Assembly (NCBI RefSeq): GCF_016411865.1
Contig: NZ_JAEKJA010000031.1
Span: 1-54,570 of the forward strand
DNA length: 54,570 nt
Direction of reading: 5' to 3'
DNA from: Acuticoccus mangrovi
GTDB taxonomy: Bacteria > Pseudomonadota > Alphaproteobacteria > Rhizobiales > Amorphaceae
Shown here in pieces: positions 35,256-43,034 of this stretch (positions are counted from its first letter, which is position 1; every line of letters begins with the position of its first letter). The position numbers and the translations under genes were made by a program. The notes beneath the pieces are model-generated. The model had not been told where the DNA came from, searched no databases, and was given only the letters and a program-made list of their open reading frames with translations.

Positions 35256-36056
35256 ATGTCGTTGTCCGCGTCGCTGTCTGATCTTCCTTTGAGGACACTC
35301 TACCGGCCCCGCGACACAATTGGCCCTCATGCGGCGGCCTGGGCGCTGGAGGGGGGCGCGGATCAGCCGGTCATTCTCCACTCGCTCTTCGGTGGTGGCA
35401 CAGTGACCGAGCCGGGGGCACCGACCCTCTGGTTTGGCGTTCCCGCCGACGGCGCACTCTCGTCCCTGCTGTCCGTGCTTCCGGAAGCGGATCGGTTGCA
35501 CATTCGCCGCCTGCGCAGCGAGAAGGACCGATGGAGTGTCGCCGCAGCCCGTGCGGCGCTACGAATATTGCTGAGCCAACGCCTCGATTGTTCCGCGCAG
35601 GACATATTCCTGATCCGCGACGAGCGGGGAAAACCCTCGCTCGATCCGCAGCGTCATGGGGCGATGGCAGGAGAGCTCCACATCAGCATCAGCCACGCCA
35701 GAGAGCTGGTCGCCGTCGCGATCGGGCGTTCCCGTATCGGGATCGATGTCGAGGCCGTGCGCGGATTTCCCGATCTGATGGACGTTGCCGACATGCAATT
35801 CGCGCGCGAGATGCGCGATGACCTCAGAACGGTCGAGACGGATAGGGAGAGGGTCGCGCTGTTCTTCCGCTTTTGGACCCTGGGCGAGGCGTTCATCAAG
35901 GCGACCGGCGAAGGTATCGCGCAAGGGCTGCAATCCTTCGCCTTCTCCGCGCACGGCCGCCCGGCGCTGACCCGGGTGGACGAGCCCTGGGGGCCGTGTG
36001 ATCGCTGGAGCTTTGGCACGCTGGGATGGGGAGAGGCCCCCAAGGGGCTTCGCTAG
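35256..36056 (+). CDS. 4'-phosphopantetheinyl transferase superfamily protein (Sfp-like)
   Basis: A 266-residue Sfp-type transferase that would load phosphopantetheine from CoA onto the Ser of NRPS carrier domains. The Mg-binding IGIDVEAV (Asp164, Glu166) and FWTLGEAFIKATGEG (Glu211, Lys215) motifs are present, as is ISISHARELVAVA with the substrate His. The first Lys of the usual WxxKEA motif is Gly here. It is divergent from the HipA gene and its stop overlaps the MbtH stop tail to tail (36053-36056). GGAG is very close to the ATG. It is the left-hand marker of the NRPS cluster and probably primes the synthetases at 46.9 and 53.0 kb. Confidence 0.92.
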   Translation: MSLSASLSDLPLRTLYRPRDTIGPHAAAWALEGGADQPVILHSLFGGGTVTEPGAPTLWFGVPADGALSSLLSVLPEADRLHIRRLRSEKDRWSVAAARAALRILLSQRLDCSAQDIFLIRDERGKPSLDPQRHGAMAGELHISISHARELVAVAIGRSRIGIDVEAVRGFPDLMDVADMQFAREMRDDLRTVETDRERVALFFRFWTLGEAFIKATGEGIAQGLQSFAFSAHGRPALTRVDEPWGPCDRWSFGTLGWGEAPKGLR

Positions 36057-36283
36057 CCCGCGCGCTCCTTCGCCGATGCATCCATTTCGCGCACCAGGCT
36101 GAGGGGCCGCATGTCGCCCCAGTTCTCGTCGATCCACGCCATGCATGTCTGCCGTTTGCCGCGCGGTCCGACCGCTTGCCATCCGCCCGGCACGTCAAAC
36201 TGGGCGGGCCACAGCGAGTGCTGGCCCTCGTCGTTGATCAGAATGAGGAACTCACCTTCCTCGTCGTCGAAGGGGTTGGTCAT
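36053..36283 (-). CDS. MbtH family protein
   Basis: A 76-residue MbtH-like NRPS chaperone. The signature is nearly complete: NPFDDEEGEFLILINDEGQ, HSLWP, GGWQAVGP, CMAWIDENW and DMRPLSL. MbtH proteins bind adenylation domains and are often needed for their solubility or activity. GGAG is 10 bases before the ATG. It lies 48 bases downstream of the Rieske oxygenase gene on the same strand, probably as one transcript. Its presence supports MbtH-dependent A domains in this cluster. Confidence 0.96.
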   Translation of the reverse strand: MTNPFDDEEGEFLILINDEGQHSLWPAQFDVPGGWQAVGPRGKRQTCMAWIDENWGDMRPLSLVREMDASAKERAG

Positions 36284-36331
36284 CGGTCATACGCTCCTTC
36301 TTCAAGCCGGCGAATATGTTGGTGCCGCGTG

Positions 36332-37516
36332 TCAGACGGGCAGGCCGACCACGTCGAGGATGGCCCGGTGGAAGGCCTGCACGGCCGGTTCGTTGCGTCC
36401 CACGATCAGATCGGGTTTCTCCCCGTCGATTGCCAGATTGGACCAGATGCCTTCGGCGACATCGTAGTCCTCGAGCGTCACGTCGCTCTTGCTGTCGTCG
36501 ATCGCGCCAAATCTAGCATGGTAGTGCTCGGCCGAAAGACCCGCGATGTGGACCGAGAAGAGGCAGACCATTTCGCCCGGCGTCTCGCCGGGAAAGATGC
36601 GGAACATGCGCACGAAGCGCTCGGAGGGCCCGATGTCGCCGGCGACCAGAACGGTGTTGGGGAAGATGAAGTAGGTGCCCGCATGCCGCGCCGCCGGCCA
36701 CTCCTCCTCGGGCGTGCCGAGGAGATCGGCGAGCGCCCGCTCCGCGAACGTCAGTATCCAGTGCGCGCCATGATCGTCGAACGCGGCCATGTCGGAGATG
36801 TAGGCGTCGCCGATGGATCGGGCATGCAGCACGCCAAAGTGATAGCTCTCCGCATACGTGTCGATGGCGATCTTCCAGTTGGTGCGTGCATCGAGGCGGC
36901 TCGTCTGGACCGGCACCATCTCAGCGAGCTCGAGGGTGGCGAGAACCGGGGCGAAGCCGCGCAGATGACCCGCTAGGTCGAGCGGCTCGTCGCCCCGCAG
37001 CCGCACGAAGACGAGACCATCGCTCTCCGCCACGGCGACGGGCGACAGCCGGCAGTGTTCGAGCGTCTGCGGATCAAAGCCCGCTCGGCCGGGGACGTTC
37101 GCGAGGCGACCGGACAGATCGTAGCTCCAGCCGTGGAACGGACAGACGACACGCCGGCCGCGTCTCGCCCGCGGGCCGTCCCCGGACCTCACGAGCTGCG
37201 CGGAGCGATGAGCGCAGCGATTGCGAAAGGCACGCACCTGCCCGTCGTCGTCCCGCAGGATCAGCACCGAATGGCCGGCGACCTCGAAGACCGTCCGGTC
37301 GCCGGGAAGCGGGATGTCCTGGCTCAGACAGGCGATGAGAGGCCGCTCCTCGAACAACGCCTGGCGCTCGGCCGCCCAGTGTGCCGGATCAGTATAGTAG
37401 TGCGCGGGTAGACGCAGAACGGTCGGCGCGAAATCCGTGGTGCCGCCAGCCGCGATATGCGCGACCAAGCGTTGGCGAAGGGATCGAGCTTGCGCGCGTC
37501 GTGCCTCCTGAAACAT
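36332..37516 (-). CDS. Rieske [2Fe-2S] aromatic ring-hydroxylating-type oxygenase
   Basis: A 394-residue oxygenase alpha-subunit-like protein. The Rieske ligands are CAHRSAQL and CPFHGWSYDL (about residues 90-135). The mononuclear iron site is in the C-terminal domain, with NWKIAIDTYAESYHFGVLH supplying the two His. No beta subunit is encoded nearby, so it is a homomeric Rieske oxygenase or N-demethylase-like enzyme needing a reductase from elsewhere. It is divergent from the P450 pair across 104 bases containing a TTGAATATTCAA palindrome. In this cluster it probably oxidises an aryl or amino-acid building block or the finished peptide. Confidence 0.92.
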   Translation of the reverse strand: MFQEARRAQARSLRQRLVAHIAAGGTTDFAPTVLRLPAHYYTDPAHWAAERQALFEERPLIACLSQDIPLPGDRTVFEVAGHSVLILRDDDGQVRAFRNRCAHRSAQLVRSGDGPRARRGRRVVCPFHGWSYDLSGRLANVPGRAGFDPQTLEHCRLSPVAVAESDGLVFVRLRGDEPLDLAGHLRGFAPVLATLELAEMVPVQTSRLDARTNWKIAIDTYAESYHFGVLHARSIGDAYISDMAAFDDHGAHWILTFAERALADLLGTPEEEWPAARHAGTYFIFPNTVLVAGDIGPSERFVRMFRIFPGETPGEMVCLFSVHIAGLSAEHYHARFGAIDDSKSDVTLEDYDVAEGIWSNLAIDGEKPDLIVGRNEPAVQAFHRAILDVVGLPV

Positions 37517-37558
37517 AGTCGTCCGAGCAAGCCTTCATCACTCTTGGAAACAGTAAGC

Positions 37559-37570
37559 TTGAATATTCAA
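37559..37570. promoter_or_regulatory. Palindrome TTGAATATTCAA between Rieske and P450 genes
   Basis: A perfect 12-base palindrome in an AT-rich patch of the 104-base divergent gap. It could be an operator controlling both oxygenase units. The TGAATAT core recurs upstream of the A-T-TE gene (near 46795) and after the methyltransferase gene (52663). Confidence 0.35.
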
Positions 37571-37620
37571 AAAGGAAAATCGAATTCAACGACCGTGTCC
37601 TGGGATCGGGGCTGCCCTGC

Positions 37621-38868
37621 GTGATTGCGGATGAGATCGACCTGCCCGTCGGTGACGTCGCCGTGGCGCGACCCGGCCACGTGCCGGCGGAGCGGATGGT
37701 TGATCTCGACATCTATCGCCTGCCGGGATCCGACGACGATTTTCTCCAAGCCTGGATCGAGGTGGCCGACAGCGCGCCGGCGCGGGTGATCTGGACGCCG
37801 CGCAACGGCGGGCACTGGGTCGTGCTGGGGGGCGCGGATATTGCCCACGTCTATGCCGATCATGCGCATTTCTCTTCCCGGATCACGCTCGTTCCTCGCA
37901 AGTGGGGCGAGTTGTATCCGCTGCGACCCACGACCCTCGACCCGCCCGGACACCAGCCCTATCGGCGTCTTCTGACCAGCCTGCTGTCGAGCCGCACCGT
38001 GCGGCGTTCGGCGCCGATCGTGCGGGCGCTGGCCGCGCGCGTCGCCGACGCCGTCCGCTCGCGAGGCGCCTGCGACGTCGTCGCGGACTATGCGGCGGCG
38101 CTCCCCTTCGCGCTGTTCGCGGGGCTCGCGGGCATCGAAGCCGCGCGCATGGACGCGTTACCGGGCTATGCCGCCCACCTGCTCGCGGACGAGGGGACCG
38201 ATCTCGCTGAGCCGGTGATGGACCGCTTCGCGGCTTTCCTGCGGGCGCTGATCGCGGAACGGCGGGCGATGCCGGGAGACGACATCATCAGCGAGCTGCT
38301 CGCGGGCAGGATCGACGGGCGGCCGATCGATGACGACGAGGCCGTCGATGTCGCGACCGCTCTGCTGACCGGCGGTCTCGACACCGTCGTGTCGCTCTTT
38401 GCGATGATGATGCGGCATCTCGCCCGCGACGATGCGCTGCGCGACACGCTCGTCGCCGACCCGGCGCTGTTGCCGGCGGCGGTGCGCGAGATGACCCGGC
38501 GCTTCGCCATCATGACCAAGGCGAGGCTGGTGCGCGCGGATCAGGTTCTCGACGGCGTCACGCTGAAGGCCGGGGACATGGTGGTGATGCCGCCGTTGCA
38601 CGGACTGGATCCCGCGATCTTCCCCGACCCGCTGCGCGTGGACCTCGACCGGCCCGCCGCCCCCCATTCGACATATGGCAACGGCGTCCACCGCTGTCCC
38701 GGCGCGCAGCTGGCCGAGGCGGAAATCGTCATCATGCTGGAAGAGTGGCTGGCCCGGATTCCGCAGTTCACGCTTGATCCCGACCGGCCGACGCGTATGC
38801 AGGGCGGTGTGCTCGGTACGGTGGTCACCTGCCACCTGCGATGGGATACGGCGACCACCGCACCATGA
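37621..38868 (+). CDS. Cytochrome P450 (first of tandem pair)
   Basis: A 415-residue soluble bacterial P450. The heme loop is YGNGVHRCPGAQLAEAE with Cys359; the usual Phe seven residues before the Cys is Tyr352. The I-helix ALLTGGLDTVVSLF keeps the acid-Thr pair, and EMTRRF is the ExxR motif. The GTG at 37621 has GGGG about 9 bases upstream; an ATG at 37696 is an alternative. The stop overlaps the second P450 (ATGA). P450s in NRPS clusters often beta-hydroxylate carrier-bound amino acids or oxidise the product. No ferredoxin or reductase gene is beside it. Confidence 0.93.
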   Translation: MIADEIDLPVGDVAVARPGHVPAERMVDLDIYRLPGSDDDFLQAWIEVADSAPARVIWTPRNGGHWVVLGGADIAHVYADHAHFSSRITLVPRKWGELYPLRPTTLDPPGHQPYRRLLTSLLSSRTVRRSAPIVRALAARVADAVRSRGACDVVADYAAALPFALFAGLAGIEAARMDALPGYAAHLLADEGTDLAEPVMDRFAAFLRALIAERRAMPGDDIISELLAGRIDGRPIDDDEAVDVATALLTGGLDTVVSLFAMMMRHLARDDALRDTLVADPALLPAAVREMTRRFAIMTKARLVRADQVLDGVTLKAGDMVVMPPLHGLDPAIFPDPLRVDLDRPAAPHSTYGNGVHRCPGAQLAEAEIVIMLEEWLARIPQFTLDPDRPTRMQGGVLGTVVTCHLRWDTATTAP

Positions 38869-40115
38869 GCGGTGATCCGGACGTCCTGCTGGTCCAGGCA
38901 AGGCACGAGGCCGACCGCCTGCCGCTCGCGCAGATCGACGTCAGCGTGGGGGAGCGCTTTCAGACCGAGACGGTCGGGCCCTATTTCGCGCGTCTGCGGC
39001 GCGACGATCCGGTCCACTGGTGCTCCGAGAGCGTCTACGGACCCTACTGGTCGATCACGCGCTATGCGGATCTCATCGCGGTCGAGCGGAATTTTGAGGA
39101 CTTCTCGTCGGCCGGGAACGTCATCATCAACGACGTTCCCCCCGAGTTCGATGCGCCGGCCTTCGCCACCGCCGATCCGCCCGAGCACACCGCCGAGCGC
39201 GCCGCCGTGGCGCCCGCGCTCGGCACCCGTCGCGTCAACGCGCTGGAAGACGACATCCGGCGCGAGATCGGGCAGATCCTCGATGGGCTGCCGGTGGGCG
39301 AGCCCTTCGATTGGGTGGAGCGGGTCTCGGTCGAGTTGACGACGCGGATGGTCGCCGCGCTGTTCGACTTTCCCCGCGACGAGCGCCACCTGCTGCCCTA
39401 TTGGGCCGAAGTGCTGGTGACCGGCCCGGAACCCGGCGGGCTGGTCGAGAGCTGGGATCAACGGGCGGCGATCCTCGATGTCTATCTGGCGCGCATCATG
39501 GAGATGTGGCGCGCGCGGGCGGGCGGGTGCGGGCACGACATCGTCTCGGCGCTCGCCAACGCGCCCGCCACCTGCACCATGCCGCAGGATCCCAAGCATC
39601 TGATCGGCACCGTGACCATGATCGCCGGGGCCAACGAGGCGGCGCGCGGCGCGCTCTCGGGCGGCGTCGTCGCCTTCGACCGTTTCCCGCAGGCGTGGGA
39701 GCAGCTGCGCGCCGCGCCGTCGCTCATCCCCAACGCGGCGGCGGAGATCGTCCGCTGGCAGTCTCCGATCATCCACATGCGGCGAACCGCGAGCCGCGAT
39801 GTCGATCTACGCGGCAAGGCGATCCGGAAGGGCGACAAGGTCGTGCTCTGGTACTGGTCGGCCAACCGCGACGAGGCGGTGTTCGAGGACGGCGACGTCT
39901 TCCGCGTCGACCGGCCCAATGCGCAACGCCACGCGGGCTTTGGCTCAGGCGTTCATCGCTGCCTTGGCCGTCGCGTGGCCGACATGGAATTGCGCTTGCT
40001 CTGGGAAGAAATCCTACCGCGTTTCCGTCGCATCCGCCTCTGTGCACCACCGGAAAGGCTGGCCTCCAACTTCTCGTCCAACTACCGGCGCGTGATGGTC
40101 GTTGTCGAGCGGTGA
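38865..40115 (+). CDS. Cytochrome P450 lacking the I-helix threonine (second of pair)
   Basis: A 416-residue P450. The heme loop GFGSGVHRCLGRRVADMEL carries Cys366, and EIVRWQSP is ExxR. In the I-helix the common GGNDTTRN pattern reads GANEAARG (255-262), so both Thr are Ala. The conserved Thr normally helps protonate the peroxo intermediate. Its loss suggests substrate-assisted oxygen activation, a non-hydroxylation role or reduced activity. HMRRTASRDVDLRGKAIRKGD is a typical pre-heme region. The ATG overlaps the upstream P450 stop, so the two enzymes are made together. Confidence 0.92.
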   Translation: MSGDPDVLLVQARHEADRLPLAQIDVSVGERFQTETVGPYFARLRRDDPVHWCSESVYGPYWSITRYADLIAVERNFEDFSSAGNVIINDVPPEFDAPAFATADPPEHTAERAAVAPALGTRRVNALEDDIRREIGQILDGLPVGEPFDWVERVSVELTTRMVAALFDFPRDERHLLPYWAEVLVTGPEPGGLVESWDQRAAILDVYLARIMEMWRARAGGCGHDIVSALANAPATCTMPQDPKHLIGTVTMIAGANEAARGALSGGVVAFDRFPQAWEQLRAAPSLIPNAAAEIVRWQSPIIHMRRTASRDVDLRGKAIRKGDKVVLWYWSANRDEAVFEDGDVFRVDRPNAQRHAGFGSGVHRCLGRRVADMELRLLWEEILPRFRRIRLCAPPERLASNFSSNYRRVMVVVER

Positions 40116-40154
40116 CGAGATTGCATCGGCTTTGGGAAGAAGACCAGTCAACGG

Positions 40155-41204
40155 CTATGCGCGGATAACGATTGAGCCAGCGGATGACGGGGTCATGACG
40201 TAGCGCAAGATAGTGTTTTTATTGCGGTAGAATTGTTGCGCAACAAATATGTATTCTCTGTTGCTGGAAACTCCAACATCGGCGATATGTTCTTTACCTT
40301 CTATGGGCAACGCATAGATTTCTGAGCCATCATGGGCGTCATAAACGCGTATCGCAGGGCTTGAGAGTCTATCAAACCGAACGAACAGTGCTCCATCCGG
40401 TGAAAAATTGTGAACCTCAGAAAATCCTATGAGGAATAAACCGCCGGACTGCAGGATGTGTTCTCCGGTCTGCGCATTAACAAGCGTGATCCCCAGCACG
40501 GGTCCCATGCCTGCGAAGAGCTCGTGACCTCTGAGCACGACCCGTGAGCCGTCTCGATTGGCGTTAATGGCCCAATCCGAATGAGAATTGCGGACACCGA
40601 CCTCCGGGAAGGTCGATGATATCGTCTTTTCGTCAATTGTACCTTGAGAGATATTCAGTATTTTCAATTTAGATTTATTAGATCCGATATAATCCACGGT
40701 TATGAGTAAAATATCCGTGGTTGTAAAGGCAATCGGCGTGGTATTCTTATCGAGGATTCGTCGCATTGAAGCATTAACGTCCTCTGCGAATGCGGTTGTA
40801 AATGTTGTAACGAGTGTGCCGTCGGCCGTAGAATAGATTTGTCCCGTCCCATCTTTGCGGAGGGTTAGGAACTGTTCATCGTCTGTCCGAAAAGTAAATA
40901 TTAAGATCGCCTTGTCGGGCTCCGAAGCCTCAAGGGTGCCGATCCGTTCGCCGTTGTCCAGATTCCAGAGGCAGATCACTCCATCTTTTGATTGCGACAG
41001 GGCCTTGCGTCCATCGAGGCTAAACCGAGCACGGACGATCGGAGAGACGTGACCTTTCAATATCCGACGCACGGCCTGGCCTTGGATGTCGATAACTCCC
41101 ACGCCCGTCTCGTCAATTGTCGCGAGCGCAAGCATGGCATCCGAATGCAGGGCTAAGTGAGTTAGGTTTGTGCCTACTTCAAAGGAGCGTGACGGGTTAT
41201 TCAC
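40155..41204 (-). CDS. WD40/beta-propeller-like repeat protein, AT-rich
   Basis: A 349-residue protein with repeated blade-like units. KGHVSPIVRARFSLDGRKA, DGVICLWNLDNGERIGTL and FSPDGALFVRF with IRVYDAHDGSEIYALP are WD40-style strands. There is no signal peptide or enzymatic motif. Such propellers are protein-binding scaffolds. Base composition is markedly lower in GC than its neighbours and codon use differs, indicating separate ancestry. It sits opposite to the P450 genes, between them and the CmcJ-like gene. Its role in the cluster is unknown. Confidence 0.75.
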   Translation of the reverse strand: MNNPSRSFEVGTNLTHLALHSDAMLALATIDETGVGVIDIQGQAVRRILKGHVSPIVRARFSLDGRKALSQSKDGVICLWNLDNGERIGTLEASEPDKAILIFTFRTDDEQFLTLRKDGTGQIYSTADGTLVTTFTTAFAEDVNASMRRILDKNTTPIAFTTTDILLITVDYIGSNKSKLKILNISQGTIDEKTISSTFPEVGVRNSHSDWAINANRDGSRVVLRGHELFAGMGPVLGITLVNAQTGEHILQSGGLFLIGFSEVHNFSPDGALFVRFDRLSSPAIRVYDAHDGSEIYALPIEGKEHIADVGVSSNREYIFVAQQFYRNKNTILRYVMTPSSAGSIVIRA

Positions 41205-41244
41205 TCTGTTACCCCAGACGTCGGTGGCCTGTTCTGAGCGAGAG

Positions 41245-42057
41245 TTAGTCGAAGAAAGCGATCACGCGCTCGTCGATGCTCTCGCGGGCGGGAACATCGT
41301 CGGGGCAAGACGGGTCGGTGAAGGCCGCATGGGCGATGCCCTGCGGACGGGCGCGATCGGAATCGCATCCCGTGAAGATCAGCAAATCACCCCGACGCAA
41401 GTCCGGAAAGTAAAACCATCGCTGCGCCGGACTGTAGTGGTAAAGGCTCAGTTCGAAGCAAATCGTGCTGCCGTCATCGGTCGAAATCATCTGATCGCAG
41501 CCGACGACATCGGCGGGCGCCATACTGGCAGGCTCGCAGAATGCGAGCGGCGTATCCTGGGGAGGATCGGTCAGGCACCGCCAGACATTGTAGATCGCGT
41601 AGCGGCGCGTCAGTCGCTGCCGGGCCTCTTCGGCGGGCAGCAGATGCTCCACCCAGAAACGGGAACCGGCCGCCGCAGGGCTGAAATCGCAATGCGCAAA
41701 GCGCCCGAGCACGGTGGTTCCGTCCCGTCTGTGCCGCGTCGACCGCTCACTTCGCCGGACGACGCCGTTGCCGAGCGCCATGGCCTCGGTGGCGCCGGTC
41801 GTCCGGGTGACGACGTCTTCGAGCGCTCGAAGATAGGCGGTGCGGCCGTCACCCGCCGACTGGTACGCGGGCAGGTCCGCCCGATGAACGATCTCGACGC
41901 CGTGGCGGTCGAGGGTGAACGCCGTCCGCTCGTCATGGACCGCTCGGATGGGAACGGAATGCTGTATGAGCGGAAGAAAATCCTCGTCCGACGGCTTGTC
42001 ATGAAAGATGGGACGCCTGTCGCACGGCGCCAAGAATGCGATCTCGGCCTCGATCAT
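41245..42057 (-). CDS. CmcJ/AsaB-like oxidoreductase
   Basis: A 270-residue protein. YAIYNVWRCLTDPPQDTPLAF, the RWFYFPDLRRGDLLIF strand, TGCDSDRA, HAAFTDPSCPDD and ESIDERVIAFF fit the CmcJ/AsaB/NvfI family. That family includes the cephamycin 7-methoxylation component CmcJ and fungal secondary-metabolite oxygenases or isomerases. The conserved His and acidic residues suggest a non-haem iron site, but this is inferred. I prefer the ATG at 42057 (GGAGG 12 bases upstream); an in-frame ATG at 42087 has no ribosome site. It is divergent from the siderophore binding protein gene. It adds a further oxidation step to this cluster. Confidence 0.75.
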   Translation of the reverse strand: MIEAEIAFLAPCDRRPIFHDKPSDEDFLPLIQHSVPIRAVHDERTAFTLDRHGVEIVHRADLPAYQSAGDGRTAYLRALEDVVTRTTGATEAMALGNGVVRRSERSTRHRRDGTTVLGRFAHCDFSPAAAGSRFWVEHLLPAEEARQRLTRRYAIYNVWRCLTDPPQDTPLAFCEPASMAPADVVGCDQMISTDDGSTICFELSLYHYSPAQRWFYFPDLRRGDLLIFTGCDSDRARPQGIAHAAFTDPSCPDDVPARESIDERVIAFFD

Positions 42058-42140
42058 CGCCGGCAAGCACCTCCATGTGATCAGCATTCGGCGCGACGCG
42101 CTTGTTTCTCCAAGACGCCTTTACTAGCAATTAGGCCGTG

Positions 42141-43034
42141 ATGAGGGGAAAGTCCAAGTCATTCCTGACCCGGCGGACACTGGTCGGCGCCATGGCCTGG
42201 TCGGCGTTGGTGCCGGGCCGAGGGAGCGCATCGCCGGTGGCCCAGCGCGTCGCCGCATTGGACTGGGCCATCGCCGAGACCCTTTTCGCCCTCGGAGAAC
42301 CGCCGATCGCGCTGGTGGCGGCGAGCGACTGGGATCGCTTCGTGGTCGAGCCACGGTTGCCGGCCGGCACGGTCGATATCGGCATCCAGCAAGAGGTCAA
42401 TTTCGAGCTTCTCGCCACGCTGCGCCCCGATCTGATCCTGACCTCGCCGTTTTCGCAAGATCAGGAGCCGGCGCTCGCCCGCATCGGGCCGGTTCGCCGT
42501 TTCATCGTGTTCGAGCCGACCGAGACGCCGCTCGAGCGCCCCCGCGCCTTGACCCGCGAACTCGGTGCTCTGCTCAAAGCGGAACGACAAGCGGAAGCCC
42601 TCATCGCGCATACCGACGCGCAGCTGGCGGCTTGCCGTGCACGTCTGGCACGTCTGCGGCCGCCCCCCGTTCTGCTCGTCGGCTTCCTCGATGCGCGGCA
42701 TGTACGCGCCTATGGCGGCGTCGGCCTCTACCAGAATGTCCTCGACACGCTGGGGCTCCAGAACGCGTGGACCAAGCCTTCGAACGCCTGGGGCTTCGCG
42801 ACGACGGGGATAGAAGGTCTCGCCACCGAAAGGGATGTGCGCCTCGTCGCGTTCCAGCCCGTCCCGCCGGACGCGCTGCCGACACTCGCCCAGAGCCCTC
42901 TCTGGCGGGAGCTGCCGTTCGTCAAGGCAGGCCATATGTCGATATTGCCGCCGGTGCTCATGTTCGGCGCGCTGCCGGCCGCCCTGCGCTTCGCACGCCT
43001 GATCACGAGCGAACTGGAGCGCGTCGCGGGGTGA
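42141..43034 (+). CDS. Iron-siderophore ABC transporter substrate-binding protein, FhuD-like
   Basis: A 297-residue periplasmic binding protein. The N-terminus has a twin-arginine type signal (FLTRRTLVGAMAW, cleavage near GRGSA), as in FhuD. The two-lobed type III fold is shown by LVAASDWDRF, LLATLRPDLILTS and a long linking helix (about 130-165), then AYGGVGLYQNVLDTLGL. A GTG at 42138 immediately before the ATG is an alternative start. It overlaps the FhuB-like gene. It should bind a ferric siderophore in the periplasm, plausibly the product of this cluster. Confidence 0.9.
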   Translation: MRGKSKSFLTRRTLVGAMAWSALVPGRGSASPVAQRVAALDWAIAETLFALGEPPIALVAASDWDRFVVEPRLPAGTVDIGIQQEVNFELLATLRPDLILTSPFSQDQEPALARIGPVRRFIVFEPTETPLERPRALTRELGALLKAERQAEALIAHTDAQLAACRARLARLRPPPVLLVGFLDARHVRAYGGVGLYQNVLDTLGLQNAWTKPSNAWGFATTGIEGLATERDVRLVAFQPVPPDALPTLAQSPLWRELPFVKAGHMSILPPVLMFGALPAALRFARLITSELERVAG

